64,000 nucleotides of DNA from Microbacterium laevaniformans (GTDB lineage: Bacteria > Actinomycetota > Actinomycetes > Actinomycetales > Microbacteriaceae), in NCBI RefSeq assembly GCF_016907555.1, contig NZ_JAFBCE010000001.1:186001-250000 (forward strand). Reading direction: 5' to 3'. Every line of letters begins with the position of its first letter. The first letter of the stretch is position 1. Under the pieces are notes generated by a model, which was not told the DNA's origin, did not search any database, and worked only from the letters and a program-made list of their open reading frames with translations. Below, in pieces: positions 7,849 to 16,263 of the stretch. The position numbers and the translations under genes are program-made.

Positions 7849-9218
7849 GCCCGCCCGGCGGAGGTCGGGTTGCGGATGCCGCCGAGCGCGACGAGGCCGC
7901 CGACGACGAGGAGCGCGGCCGTCGTGATCGCCGCGCGGTGGAAGCCCGCGAGATCGAGGGTTCCGCCCGTGATGACCGCAAGCGCGGCGATCGGGAGGAG
8001 CCCCGCGACGCGGGCGACGGCGTTGTTGACGGCCGAGGCGATGCCGGAGCGGTGCGGGTCGGTTGCGCCGAGGATCGTGGACGTCAGCGGCGACACCGTG
8101 AGCGCGAGTCCCAGACCGAACACGATCATCCCCGGCAGCACCTGCCACCAGTAGTCGAAGTCATCGGCGACGAGAAGCAGGAGCAGGGCGCCGCCGGCCA
8201 TGATCAGCGGGCCTGCGGTCATGAACAGCCGGGGTCCCCACCGTCCGACCAGAGCGCCGATGCGTGCGCTCAGGGCGATCATGAGCAGTGTCGTCGGCAG
8301 GCTCGCGAGTCCGGCGAGGGTGGCGCTGAGGCCCGCGCCCTGTTGCAGATAGATCGCGAGCACGAAGCCGTTGAGCGACAGGGCGGCATAGATGAAGAGA
8401 GTCGAGAGGTTGCCGGCGGAGAAGTTGCGGCTGCGGAAGAGGTCGAGGGGCAGGATCGGATCGGGAACGTGACGCTGGCGCCACACGAACCCGGCGAGCA
8501 GGACGAGGCCGGCGAGCCCCGGCATCCAGATCGCCGGGGACCCCCAGCCGAGGTTCGGCTGCTCGATGAGGGCGAAGACGGCCGCGCCGAGGCCGAGGGT
8601 GCACATGATCGCCCCGAGCACATCGACGTGGGCGCCGGCGCGGCGCTCGTCGCGGTGGGTGAGTCGGGTGAGCAGCCACAGGGCGACGACGATGGGAAGG
8701 AGGTTGATCCCGAACGCCCATCGCCACGAGGAGTTGTCGACGATCAGTCCGCCCACCAGGGGGCCCACGATCATGGCCGCGGTGGTGGATGCCGTCCAGA
8801 TGCCGATCGCGCGGGAGCGCAGCGGTTCGTGCATCGTGGCGGTGATGAGGGCGAGCGAGCTCGGGACGAGGAATGCCCCCGCCGCGCCCTGCACCGCGCG
8901 CGCCGCGACGAGCAGCTCGGGGGAGGGGGACAGGGCGACGGCGACCGAGGCGATGCCGAAGCCGATGAGGCCGATGCGCAGCACGAGGATGCGGCCGAAA
9001 GCATCGCTCACGGCGCCCGCGACGAGGATGAGCGCGCCGAGGGTGACCAGATACGCGTCGACCGTCCACTGCTGCGTGGACAGGCCGCCGCCCAGGTCGC
9101 GGGCGATGGCCGGCAGGGCGACGTTGACGATCGTGCCGTCGAGAAAAGCGACGAAGGATCCCAGGATGGCGATCAGGAGCACGAGCCGCTGCTGCGGTGT
9201 CATCGGCGGCGCCATCAC
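7818..9218 (-). CDS. MFS multidrug exporter, DHA2 (EmrB/QacA) family
   Basis: A 466-residue integral membrane protein with about 14 hydrophobic segments, typical of the 14-TM drug:H+ antiporter-2 family. The N-terminus shows the family pattern LDGTIVNVALPAIARDLG in and after TM1 (residues about 22-39), followed by the motif-A region DAFGRILVLRIG. It probably exports hydrophobic or cationic compounds; the substrate cannot be read from sequence. Start ATG 9218; it diverges from the tRNA gene. Confidence 0.93.
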   Translation of the reverse strand: MMAPPMTPQQRLVLLIAILGSFVAFLDGTIVNVALPAIARDLGGGLSTQQWTVDAYLVTLGALILVAGAVSDAFGRILVLRIGLIGFGIASVAVALSPSPELLVAARAVQGAAGAFLVPSSLALITATMHEPLRSRAIGIWTASTTAAMIVGPLVGGLIVDNSSWRWAFGINLLPIVVALWLLTRLTHRDERRAGAHVDVLGAIMCTLGLGAAVFALIEQPNLGWGSPAIWMPGLAGLVLLAGFVWRQRHVPDPILPLDLFRSRNFSAGNLSTLFIYAALSLNGFVLAIYLQQGAGLSATLAGLASLPTTLLMIALSARIGALVGRWGPRLFMTAGPLIMAGGALLLLLVADDFDYWWQVLPGMIVFGLGLALTVSPLTSTILGATDPHRSGIASAVNNAVARVAGLLPIAALAVITGGTLDLAGFHRAAITTAALLVVGGLVALGGIRNPTSAGRAQPAADPPGP

Positions 9219-9338
9219 CGGTGCTTACCCATGCCCCTCACGCTAGGCGGCCCCGGCGACATCGTGAAGGCGGTGGGCAGGGCCGCCCTCGCTGCAGCCG
9301 GTTCGCGGCATCCCGCGGAGTGTCGTAAGCTAGTCGGC

Positions 9339-9426
9339 GGTGACGTGTCCGAGCGGCCGAAGGTGCAACTCTCGAAAAGTTGTGTAGGGTAACCCCCTAC
9401 CGTGGGTTCAAATCCCACCGTCACCG
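9339..9426 (+). tRNA. tRNA-Ser (anticodon CGA)
   Basis: An 88-nt class II tRNA. The acceptor stem GGTGACG (9339-9345) pairs with CGTCACC (9419-9425), and the discriminator is G9426. The anticodon stem CAACT/AGTTG encloses loop CTCGAAA with anticodon CGA at 9373-9375, reading UCG. A long variable arm (about GTAGGGTAACCCCCTAC) confirms the serine class. The T-loop GTGGGTTCAAATCCCAC is canonical. CCA is encoded at 9427-9429. Confidence 0.98.
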
Positions 9427-9431
9427 CCATC

Positions 9432-9479
9432 ACGAAGGCCCCGACTCCCGCGAAATCGCGCGGATGTCGGGGCCTTCGT
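9432..9479 (+). terminator. Hairpin terminator after tRNA-Ser
   Basis: A 14-bp perfect stem, ACGAAGGCCCCGAC (9432-9445) with GTCGGGGCCTTCGT (9466-9479), begins two bases after the encoded CCA. No clear T-tract follows, as is common in actinobacteria. Confidence 0.8.
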
Positions 9480-9500
9480 CGTCGGTGCTTTCGCTGCCGG

Positions 9501-9732
9501 TCAGCCGCCATAGCGGACGTAGAAGGAGCCGGGGCCGCAGGTATAGGTCGCGGGCCCACGGTGTGCACGCCTTCTCCGAGGCGAGCGCAGGTCTGCCCGG
9601 CATCCACCAGGGTGGCGCCGAGCATGAACACGATCACCAGCGTCACGGCGACGCCGACGCCTGCGATGACGACGCCCGCGAGCGCGAGTCCGTTGCGGTC
9701 GTGGCGAGGGGTCTGTCAGCGGGGATCGACAT
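9501..9732 (-). pseudogene. Frameshifted DUF4190-like small membrane protein gene
   Basis: No single frame explains this stretch, but three frames joined give a coherent protein. It starts at ATG 9732 (MSIPADRPLA), shifts to a frame reading HDRNGLALAGVVIAGVGVAV and a hydrophobic segment ending VIVFMLG, continues to GEGVHTVGP, then shifts again to TYTCGPGSFYVRYGG and the stop at 9501. The NGLALAGVVIAGVGV helix and short secreted tail are typical of DUF4190-type actinobacterial membrane proteins. Two frameshifts in 232 bp, one near 9712 and one in the GGGCCCGCG run near 9550, mean either decay or sequencing errors in GC-rich runs. It lies between tRNA-Ser and the SRPBCC-MarR pair. Confidence 0.55.
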
Positions 9733-9799
9733 GAGGTGACCATATCGGCGCCGGTGCTCGTTGATCACGAGCACCGGGCAGGCCCGAATGTCACGGCAC

Positions 9800-9830
9800 T
9801 TGACATCCGCATAGTAAGCGCGCATATTAA
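9800..9830 (+). promoter_or_regulatory. Promoter with overlapping palindromic operator for the SRPBCC-MarR pair
   Basis: A perfect -35 TTGACA (9800-9805) is followed by AT-rich -10 candidates CATATT (9823-9828, spacer 17) or TATTAA (9825-9830). The start codon at 9835 would then be at or very near the transcript start, giving a leaderless mRNA. The imperfect palindrome AGTAAGCG/CGCATATT (9813-9828, 6 of 8 positions symmetric) covers the -10 region and is a good candidate site for the MarR protein encoded at 10298. Confidence 0.5.
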
Positions 9831-9834
9831 ATCC

Positions 9835-10254
9835 ATGATCGAACTCGCTGCCGCCGTCCGCACCTCCTCCGCTGCTCCCGCAGACTACTTCGCGCGATGG
9901 ATCGACCACGCGTCATGGCCGGAGTGGTCGCCCGACACCGAGTGGGTGCGTGTGGAGGGCCCCGTGCGCGCCGGCACACGGGGCGTATTGAAGCCGGTGG
10001 GCGGCCCGAAGACCCGGTTCACGATCTCCGAGTGCGAGCAGGACCGCGTGTACACCGACGTCAGCAGCGTGCCGGGGGCACGCCTCACGTTCCGACACAC
10101 GGTCGAGTCCGCGCCCAATGGGTCCACGCTCACCGTCCGCGTGTGGATGACCGGTCCCCTCGCGCGGGTGTGGGCGCGGACGGCCTTCAAGGGGTTCTCG
10201 GGCTCGGTCCCGGAGGATCTCGATCGTCTCATCGCACTCGTCGAGACCCCGTGA
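9835..10254 (+). CDS. SRPBCC-fold protein (polyketide cyclase/dehydrase-like)
   Basis: A 139-residue cytosolic protein with the START/SRPBCC pattern: an N-terminal strand (MIELAAAVRTSSAAP), a helix with ARWIDHASWPEWSPDTEWV, antiparallel strands, and a long C-terminal helix (FSGSVPEDLDRLIALVE). Such proteins bind small hydrophobic ligands in a pocket. ATG 9835 is chosen because it follows the promoter directly. It is followed 43 bp later by a MarR regulator, so the pair probably senses and responds to one small molecule. Confidence 0.85.
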   Translation: MIELAAAVRTSSAAPADYFARWIDHASWPEWSPDTEWVRVEGPVRAGTRGVLKPVGGPKTRFTISECEQDRVYTDVSSVPGARLTFRHTVESAPNGSTLTVRVWMTGPLARVWARTAFKGFSGSVPEDLDRLIALVETP

Positions 10255-10297
10255 CAGAGTGGTTCTCGGTGCCGATCGAGGAGACGAAGAACGACGC

Positions 10298-10741
10298 ATG
10301 ACAGCGGGGTTGAACACGCGATTCGAGTCCGACGATGCCAGCCCGGGCTTCATGCTCTGGCGCGTGACCAATCGTTGGCAGGCCGTGATGCGCCGGACGC
10401 TCGCACCCTTCGACCTGACGCACGTGCAATTCGTGCTGCTCGCCGCCCTCACTTGGCGAGCCGACCCCGAGGGGATGACCCAGGTCGACCTCGCCCAGAC
10501 CGTGCGCACCGACCCGATGATGGTCTCGCAGGTGCTCCGCGCGCTGGAAGCAAAGGGGCTCGTCGAACGGCGCGTCGACCCCGCTGACGCCAGGGCGCGG
10601 CGCGTGCTGGCCACCGCTGCAGGGGCCGACAAAGCACGCACAGCTAACGCCGCGGTCGAGGCGGCCGACGAGGAGTTCTTCGGCCCACGTTCGGCCGCGC
10701 CGATGTCGCTCCTCGAGCACCTCTCGCATCTGGATCGCTGA
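10298..10741 (+). CDS. MarR family transcriptional regulator
   Basis: A 147-residue winged-helix regulator. The N-terminal dimerisation helix (GFMLWRVTNRWQAVMRRTLAPFD, split around residue 20-42) is followed by the HTH (TQVDLAQTVRTDPMMVSQVL, about 64-83) and the wing with RRVDPADARARRV, the conserved D-x-R motif of the family. ATG 10298 follows a purine-rich GAGGAGACGAAG ribosome site. It probably represses its own two-gene operon through the palindrome near 9820. Confidence 0.9.
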   Translation: MTAGLNTRFESDDASPGFMLWRVTNRWQAVMRRTLAPFDLTHVQFVLLAALTWRADPEGMTQVDLAQTVRTDPMMVSQVLRALEAKGLVERRVDPADARARRVLATAAGADKARTANAAVEAADEEFFGPRSAAPMSLLEHLSHLDR

Positions 10742-10759
10742 TCAGTAACGACAACTCGA

Positions 10760-12331
10760 TCAACGGCGCCGCTTGGCCGCCTCTGTCGCCTGGCGCTCGG
10801 CGATCACCGGGTAGGTGCCCGTGTAGCCCTCCCGTGCCGCGACGGCGACCTGGATCTTGCCGCGGGCTCCGAACCAGCCGACGATGAGCGCCGGGATCAG
10901 CACGATGAGCGACGCCAGCACCCACCTGCCGGTCTCGGAGAAGCCCATCGTGACGAGCACGAAGACGAGGAACGCGAGCGTGAGATATGACGTGAACGGC
11001 GCCCCGAACAGGCGGAAGGACGGACGCTGGAGCCTGCCCTCCTTGGCCCACTTCACGAGCTTGAGCTGGCAGAGGATGATGGTCGCCCAGCCGCCGATGA
11101 TGCCGAGAGCTGATACCTCGAGCACGATCTCGAACGCCTGCGAGGGCCACAGTGCGTTGATGCCGACGCCCGCGAGGGTGATGACGGCCGTCAGCAGGAT
11201 GCCGCCGTAGGGCACCCCGTTCCTGCTCATCTTCGCGGTGAAGGCGGGCGCCGAGCCGTTCACCGACATCGAGCGGAGAATGCGGCCCGTGGAGTACAGG
11301 CCCGCGTTGAGGCTCGACAGTGCGGCGGTCAGCACGACGAAGTTCATCACCGAACCCGCGATCGCACCGGTCTCGGGGGAGCCGATGTGCGAGAAGAACG
11401 TCACGAACGGCGACTGTCCGGCCTCGTAGGTGCTGAACGGCAGCAGGAGAGACAGCAACAGGATCGACCCGACGTAGAAGATCGCGATGCGGAAGACGAC
11501 CGTGTTGATCGCCTTCGGCATGACCTTCTCCGGGTGGGCGGTCTCGCCCGCGGCGGTGCCGACGAGCTCGATCGCGGCGTAGGCGAAGACGACGCCGGAG
11601 ATCGCCAGGAGCGGCGCGACGAAGCCCATCGGGAAGATCCCGCCGTTGTCGGCGATGACGCTGAAGCCCGTGGCTCCGACATCGGTCGCACCGTTGAAGA
11701 TCAGGAAGCAGGTGCCGACGATCAAGAAGATCACGAGCGCGGCGACCTTGATGAGCGCGAACCAGAACTCCATCTCGCCGAACAGCTTGACACTCACGAG
11801 GTTGAGCGAGAGCACGACCACCAGGGCGATCAAGGCGATCGTCCACTGCGGCACCTGCTGCAACGGCTGCCAGTACTGTGCCCAGAACTTCACGTACAGG
11901 GCCGCCGCGGTGACGTCCACGATGGAGGTCATGGCCCAGTTGAGGAAGTACATCCACCCCGCGCCGTACGCGAGCTTCTCGCCGTAGAACTCGCGGGCGT
12001 ACGAGACGAAGGAGCCGGACGAGGGGCGGTGCAGCACCAGCTCGCCGAGCGCGCGCAGGATGAGGAAGGCGAAGAACCCGCACACGGCGTAGACGAGGAT
12101 CAGCGAGGGGCCGCTGGAGGCGAGGCGGCCGCCGGCGCCCATGAACAGACCCGTTCCGATCGCGCCGCCGATGGCGATCATCTGAATCTGTCGTGGGCGC
12201 AGCGTCTTGTGGTACCCGGCGTCCTCGCTGGAGAAGTCTTGCGCGGCCTCGGTGCGATCTCCCGTCAGCTCGCGCGCGTTCTCGCGGGCGTCCTCGGGAT
12301 CCATGCGCGAGAGCGCCTCGTTGTCCGTCAT
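10760..12331 (-). CDS. ansP: Amino-acid permease, AnsP (L-asparagine permease) type
   Basis: A 523-residue APC-superfamily transporter with 12 hydrophobic segments. The N-terminal run [18 protein letters not shown] and [18 protein letters not shown], followed by [20 protein letters not shown], closely matches the mycobacterial AnsP proteins, which import asparagine with protons. Start ATG 12331 ([11 protein letters not shown]); a longer upstream reading has no ribosome site. It lies downstream of, and on the same strand as, the aldo/keto reductase, but a repeat pair separates them, so it is probably a separate unit. Specificity for asparagine rather than another amino acid is inference. Confidence 0.88.
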   Translation of the reverse strand: MTDNEALSRMDPEDARENARELTGDRTEAAQDFSSEDAGYHKTLRPRQIQMIAIGGAIGTGLFMGAGGRLASSGPSLILVYAVCGFFAFLILRALGELVLHRPSSGSFVSYAREFYGEKLAYGAGWMYFLNWAMTSIVDVTAAALYVKFWAQYWQPLQQVPQWTIALIALVVVLSLNLVSVKLFGEMEFWFALIKVAALVIFLIVGTCFLIFNGATDVGATGFSVIADNGGIFPMGFVAPLLAISGVVFAYAAIELVGTAAGETAHPEKVMPKAINTVVFRIAIFYVGSILLLSLLLPFSTYEAGQSPFVTFFSHIGSPETGAIAGSVMNFVVLTAALSSLNAGLYSTGRILRSMSVNGSAPAFTAKMSRNGVPYGGILLTAVITLAGVGINALWPSQAFEIVLEVSALGIIGGWATIILCQLKLVKWAKEGRLQRPSFRLFGAPFTSYLTLAFLVFVLVTMGFSETGRWVLASLIVLIPALIVGWFGARGKIQVAVAAREGYTGTYPVIAERQATEAAKRRR

Positions 12332-12411
12332 CCCGCAATCATGGAGGCGGCGTATTTCGCCCGTGTGGCACGTGCGCACGCGTGTCGTGAAAAATCAGCC
12401 GATGGTCGGGG

Positions 12412-12501
12412 GCGTTTCGACTCACGACTGTGCCGCCCGCTCAACGATCGGCTGGGGACGGCGGCTCCCGGTCGTTGAGCGAGCGCAGCGAGTCGAGACG
12501 C
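12412..12501. repeat. Paired R1 repeat between aldo/keto reductase and permease genes
   Basis: A degraded copy (12412-12446, GTTTCGACTC...CCGCTCAACG) faces an intact inverted copy (12472-12501) containing GTTGAGCGAGCGCAGCGAG. The arrangement equals that at 4567-4651. It could terminate the reductase transcript. Confidence 0.75.
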
Positions 12502-12505
12502 GGCG

Positions 12506-13396
12506 TCAGAGCTCGAGGCCGACCGCGGCGGAGCAGCGCGCCAGCTCGTCCGCGTCGAGCACGAGATCGGCGGCGCGTGCGGAGTCGGTGATGGATGCCG
12601 CGCGTCGCGCCCCCGGAATCGGCACGACGCGAGGGCTCAGGGAGAGCTCCCACGCGAGCACGACCTGCTGCGCGCTCACCCCGTGCGCCTCGCCGATCTC
12701 GCGGAAGACGCCGAAGCGTTCGCCCACCGTGCGTCCTGCCCCGCCGGTACCGCCGAGCGGGCTCCACGGCAGGAAGGCGATGCCGTGCGCGTCGCAGTAC
12801 CGCAGTTCGCCGAAGCTGCCCGGATACCGCGGCGAGAACTGGTTCTGCACACTCACGAGGTTGCCCGCGCCGAGCACCTGCTCGGCGATCGCGATCTCCT
12901 CGACGCTCGCATTGGAGATGCCCAGTGCCCGCACGAGACCTTCGTCCTGCAAGATCTTCAGGTTCTGCATGATCTCGCCGTACACCATCCACCGGTCGGG
13001 GCGGTGGTACTGGTAGAAGTCGATGACCTCGACACCGAGGTTCTCCATCGAGCGCTGCACCGCCGAGCGCAGGTAGCCGAGCGATCCGTCGCGGCCGAAG
13101 TCCTTCTCGGCGGTGCGCGTGATGCCGCCCTTCGTTCCGACCAGGATGCCGCTCGTGTCGCCGTCCCACGAAGCGAGCGCGTCACGCACGATGCGCTCGT
13201 TGTGACCCATCTGATCCCACGAGGGCGCGTAGATGTCGGCGGTGTCGATGAAGGTGACCCCGGCATCCAGCGCGGCGTGCACCGTCCCGATCGCATCGGC
13301 GCGGTCGGGCAGCTCGTTGTCGTTGTTCATCGAGACCGGCATGGCGCCCAGCCCGACCGCGGAGACGGTGAACGGTCCGATCGTGCGCTGCTGCAT
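12506..13396 (-). CDS. Aldo/keto reductase
   Basis: A 296-residue NADPH-dependent (beta/alpha)8 oxidoreductase. The catalytic Asp-Tyr pair lies in FIDTADIYAPS (about residues 49-59), the lysine in VGTKGG near residue 86, and the histidine-equivalent in FYQYHRPDRW near residue 125. The cofactor loop is at VPIPGARRAASI (about 261-272). Start ATG 13396 (MQQRTIGPF); a longer frame upstream runs through the spacer and has no coding support. The substrate is unknown. Confidence 0.93.
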   Translation of the reverse strand: MQQRTIGPFTVSAVGLGAMPVSMNNDNELPDRADAIGTVHAALDAGVTFIDTADIYAPSWDQMGHNERIVRDALASWDGDTSGILVGTKGGITRTAEKDFGRDGSLGYLRSAVQRSMENLGVEVIDFYQYHRPDRWMVYGEIMQNLKILQDEGLVRALGISNASVEEIAIAEQVLGAGNLVSVQNQFSPRYPGSFGELRYCDAHGIAFLPWSPLGGTGGAGRTVGERFGVFREIGEAHGVSAQQVVLAWELSLSPRVVPIPGARRAASITDSARAADLVLDADELARCSAAVGLEL

Positions 13397-13497
13397 GGGG
13401 TTCCTTCCGGTCGGTCGTACGACGACGTACGCGCTCCACTCTGCCGCATGCCTGCGACCCCGGGGCCGCCCGGACGATCCGGACGGTCCGGAGGCGG

Positions 13498-14676
13498 TCA
13501 GTCCGAGGGGAGGCTCACCCGCAGGCGTGCGCCCCCGAGCGCCGCGTCCTCGATGCCGATGCGCCCGCCGTGGGCCTGCACGATGCGCCGGGAGGTGGCA
13601 AGGCCCAGCCCGAGTCCGGGCACGTCGGCGGCGTCGCCGCGCTCCATGATGTCGAACACGCGGTCGCGCAGCGGCGCCGCCACACCCGGACCGTTGTCGT
13701 CGACGGTGATCGCCCACCCCGTCGGCCCGTGCTGCGCGTCGAGCTCGACGACGGGCGCGACACCGGCGGATGCCGCGAACTTGAGGGCGTTGGCGAGGAG
13801 GTTCTGCAGCAGCACCGCGATCAGTGCCGGGTCGCAGACGATGGCGTCGTCGGGATCGATGCGCACGGTGATGCGGGCATCGAACGCGGCGACGGCTCGT
13901 TCGAGGTCGGCGATCACGCCCTCCACGATCGGTCCCAGCGCGACGCGTTCGCGGTGGGCCTCGGCGCCGCCCACCCGTGCATAGGCGAGCAGCTCGGTGA
14001 TCATGACGTTCATCCGCGCCGCCGCGGCATCCGCCCGACGTAGCGCGTGGGTCGCGCGCGACCCGTCGCCGTCGTCCACGCCGTCCAGGGCGAGATCGAT
14101 CTGGCCCATGAGAGCCGTGAGCGGGTTGCGCAGATCGTGGCTGATCTGACCGGCGAAGTGCGCGAGTTGATCGTTGGAGCGCTCCAGCTCGTGCGTCAGC
14201 CGGCGCAGTTCCAGCACCTCCACGGTGTGCCCGGCCAGCAGATCCAGGGCGGAGCTCTGCTCCGCGGTGAGAGTGCCGGCATGCTCGTCGAAGACGCAGA
14301 GCGTTCCGATCGCGACGCCCGCCGGAGTGATGAGCGGGCTGGAGGCGTAGAAGCGCACGCGGCCGCGTACGCCGGTCACGAAGGGGTTCTCGGCGAAGCG
14401 CTCGTCGATGCTCGCGTCGGTGACGAACACGTGCCGGGCGTCAGGGAGCACGACGGCGCACATCGAGTCCTCGCGCGTGCAGGTGCCCGGCTCGATCCCG
14501 ACGGTCGCGACCGCATACTGGTAGCGGTCGTCGATGATGTTCACCGCGGCGCCGCCGGCGTGGCACAGCGTCCTCGCGAGCCGAGCCAGGCCTTCGAGGT
14601 TCGGCTCCGCCGGTGCGCCGACGATGCGGTAGTCGGCGATCGCCTCGAGACGGGCAGCGGTGTCGGTGATCGGCAT
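13498..14676 (-). CDS. GAF-domain sensor histidine kinase
   Basis: A 392-residue soluble kinase. Residues about 25-165 form a GAF domain of the phytochrome-like type that often accompanies oxygen/light sensing, with the conserved FVTDASIDERFAENPFV and LCVFDEHAG. HisKA follows with the phosphorylated histidine in ISHDLRNPL (about residue 188). The ATPase domain has the N box NLLANALKF (about 294), DNGPGV (about 327) and GLGLGLA (about 357). ATG 14676 follows AGGAGAGA. No response regulator gene is adjacent, so it is an orphan kinase here. Confidence 0.92.
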   Translation of the reverse strand: MPITDTAARLEAIADYRIVGAPAEPNLEGLARLARTLCHAGGAAVNIIDDRYQYAVATVGIEPGTCTREDSMCAVVLPDARHVFVTDASIDERFAENPFVTGVRGRVRFYASSPLITPAGVAIGTLCVFDEHAGTLTAEQSSALDLLAGHTVEVLELRRLTHELERSNDQLAHFAGQISHDLRNPLTALMGQIDLALDGVDDGDGSRATHALRRADAAAARMNVMITELLAYARVGGAEAHRERVALGPIVEGVIADLERAVAAFDARITVRIDPDDAIVCDPALIAVLLQNLLANALKFAASAGVAPVVELDAQHGPTGWAITVDDNGPGVAAPLRDRVFDIMERGDAADVPGLGLGLATSRRIVQAHGGRIGIEDAALGGARLRVSLPSD

Positions 14677-14748
14677 ACGCGTTCTCTCCTGTCGGCTGTG
14701 ACCAGGATAACGGCGGGCTCCGCCGTGGCGGGCACCTAGGCTGGACCC

Positions 14749-15288
14749 ATGGCGACCGGCGCAGTGATGCACACCTTCGACGTCCAGGTGGCCGACATCG
14801 ACCGCGGCGTGTACGAAGAACTGTCGCTGCGGATGGCGCAGCATCCGTCCGAGACGGGCGCGTTCATGGTGACGCGCCTGCTCGCCTACTGCCTCGAGTA
14901 CGCGGACGGCATCGCGTTCACCGAGGGTGTTTCGGCCACCGACGAACCCGCCGTTCTCGCGCGGGACGTGACCGGGGCGATCACGGCATGGATCGAAGTC
15001 GGGGCTCCCGACGCCGACCGATTGCACCGCGGCAGCAAGCTCGCCGAGCGCACCGTCGTCTACAGTCACCGCGACCCGGCCAAGCTGCTGCCCCTGTGGG
15101 CGGGCAAGAAGATCCACCGCGCCGACGACATCGTGCTGCGAACGTTCGATGCCGGATTCGTGGATGCCGCCGCCGACGCCGTCGAGCGGCGCAACGCCGT
15201 CACCCTCTCCGTGACGGAGGCCCAGCTCTACCTCGACGTCAACGGGACGAGCCTGTCGTCGGCGCTGCACGAGCACGCACTGGCCTGA
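14749..15288 (+). CDS. yaeQ: YaeQ family protein
   Basis: A 179-residue protein matching the YaeQ family along its whole length: VMHTFDVQVADIDRGVYEEL at the start, LAYCLEYADGIAFTEG in the middle, and a C-terminal LSVTEAQLYLDVNG. The fold resembles PD-(D/E)XK nucleases, with the conserved ITAWIEVG strand carrying the acidic residue. The biological role is unsettled. It diverges from the histidine kinase with 72 bp between starts. Confidence 0.92.
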   Translation: MATGAVMHTFDVQVADIDRGVYEELSLRMAQHPSETGAFMVTRLLAYCLEYADGIAFTEGVSATDEPAVLARDVTGAITAWIEVGAPDADRLHRGSKLAERTVVYSHRDPAKLLPLWAGKKIHRADDIVLRTFDAGFVDAAADAVERRNAVTLSVTEAQLYLDVNGTSLSSALHEHALA

Positions 15289-15300
15289 CGCGCCGCACCG

Positions 15301-15380
15301 CGCACCTCCGCAGGATCGTGCGTACTCCGCATCCATCGCCGCTGAGCGGTGCGGAGTTCGTCGCTTTCTGCGGAGTTCGT
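15301..15380. repeat. 19-nt-period doublet inverted repeat (element R2d, unit ACGAACTCCGCA)
   Basis: Two left units, CGCACCTCCGCA at 15301 and GCGTACTCCGCA at 15320, lie 19 nt apart. They are followed by two inverted units, TGCGGAGTTCGT at 15350 and again at 15369, also 19 nt apart, with 18 nt between the inner units. The 7-nt spacers inside each arm are not complementary to one another, so it is not one simple hairpin. The same unit and identical geometry recur at 40331-40410. Confidence 0.85.
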
Positions 15381-15392
15381 GACCGCGGTGTC

Positions 15393-15427
15393 GGCGTTCC
15401 GGCTCGCTGCGCGCGCTCGATGACCGG
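15393..15427. repeat. Single R1 repeat copy
   Basis: GGCGTTCCGGCTCGCTGCGC followed by GCGCTCGATGACCGG is a degraded copy of the R1 repeat, immediately right of element R2d and upstream of the VIT1-type transporter gene. Confidence 0.6.
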
Positions 15428-15504
15428 CGGGCGCGCGGGGATGCGGGGTTTGCTTAGGCTTGCCTTGGTGGCGCCGCCCGCGGCGGTCGGCATACGGTGA
15501 CGGG

Positions 15505-16224
15505 ATGACCGAGATGGAATCCTCGCACCCCGACGAGCCGCACCGCGGCGGCGTCGCGCAGCGGCTCAACTGGCTGCGCGCCGGAGTGTTGGGCGCGAAC
15601 GACGGCATCGTCTCCACGGCGGCGGTCGTCGTCGGCGTGGCCGGCGCGACGGCCGAGGTCATGCCGGTTCTGCTCGCCGGGTCGGCCGCCCTCGTCGGCG
15701 GGGCGATCTCCATGGCGCTGGGGGAGTACGTGTCGGTCTCCAGCCAGCGCGACAGCGAGCACGCGCTCATCGAGAAGGAGCGCAAAGAACTCGCCGACGA
15801 TCCGGAGGCCGAGTTCGTCGAACTGGTCGGTCTCTACCGCGAGCAGGGACTCAGCGAGGAGACGGCCACGCGCGTCGCGACCGAGCTGACCGCGCGCGAC
15901 GCGCTCGCCGCGCACCTGTCGGCCGAGCTGAACATCGAGCAGGACGACGTGGTGAGTCCGTGGCACGCCGCGTTCGCCTCGGCCGTCGCCTTCTTCGTGG
16001 GCGCTCTTCTTCCGATGGCGACGATCCTCCTCCTGCCGCATCCGGCGCGCCTCGTCTGGACGTTCGTGTCCGTGCTGCTCGCCCTCGCCGTCACCGGCTA
16101 CCTCGCCGCCTGGCTGGGCGGCGCCAACCGCGGCCGCGCCATCATGCGGACGGTCATCGGCGGCGCGCTCGCGCTGGGTGCCACCTTCCTCGTCGGCACC
16201 CTCTTCGGCACCGCCGTCGGCTGA
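15505..16224 (+). CDS. VIT1/CCC1 family metal transporter
   Basis: A 239-residue membrane protein that probably moves Fe2+ or Mn2+. TM1 includes the family motif LGANDGIVSTAAVVVGVAGA (about residues 30-49). TM2 runs into SMALGEYVSVSSQRDSE, the classic signature preceding the cytosolic helical metal-binding region (KERKELADDPEAEFVELV). Three more hydrophobic segments close the protein. ATG 15505 is the first start after the repeats. The metal specificity is not readable. Confidence 0.93.
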   Translation: MTEMESSHPDEPHRGGVAQRLNWLRAGVLGANDGIVSTAAVVVGVAGATAEVMPVLLAGSAALVGGAISMALGEYVSVSSQRDSEHALIEKERKELADDPEAEFVELVGLYREQGLSEETATRVATELTARDALAAHLSAELNIEQDDVVSPWHAAFASAVAFFVGALLPMATILLLPHPARLVWTFVSVLLALAVTGYLAAWLGGANRGRAIMRTVIGGALALGATFLVGTLFGTAVG

Positions 16225-16263
16225 CCCACCGCGTCGGCGTGCGCCCGGCGTAGGGTGAGCCGC

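Noticed and set aside
9339..9480. tRNA-Ser as attachment site of an integrated element
   Set aside because: No second copy of the tRNA 3' end and no integrase gene is seen in the window.
9215..9646. 143-residue frame crossing tRNA-Ser antisense
   Set aside because: Only its first 35-40 codons resemble a protein, the frameshifted DUF4190-like gene. The rest is antisense to the tRNA and terminator.
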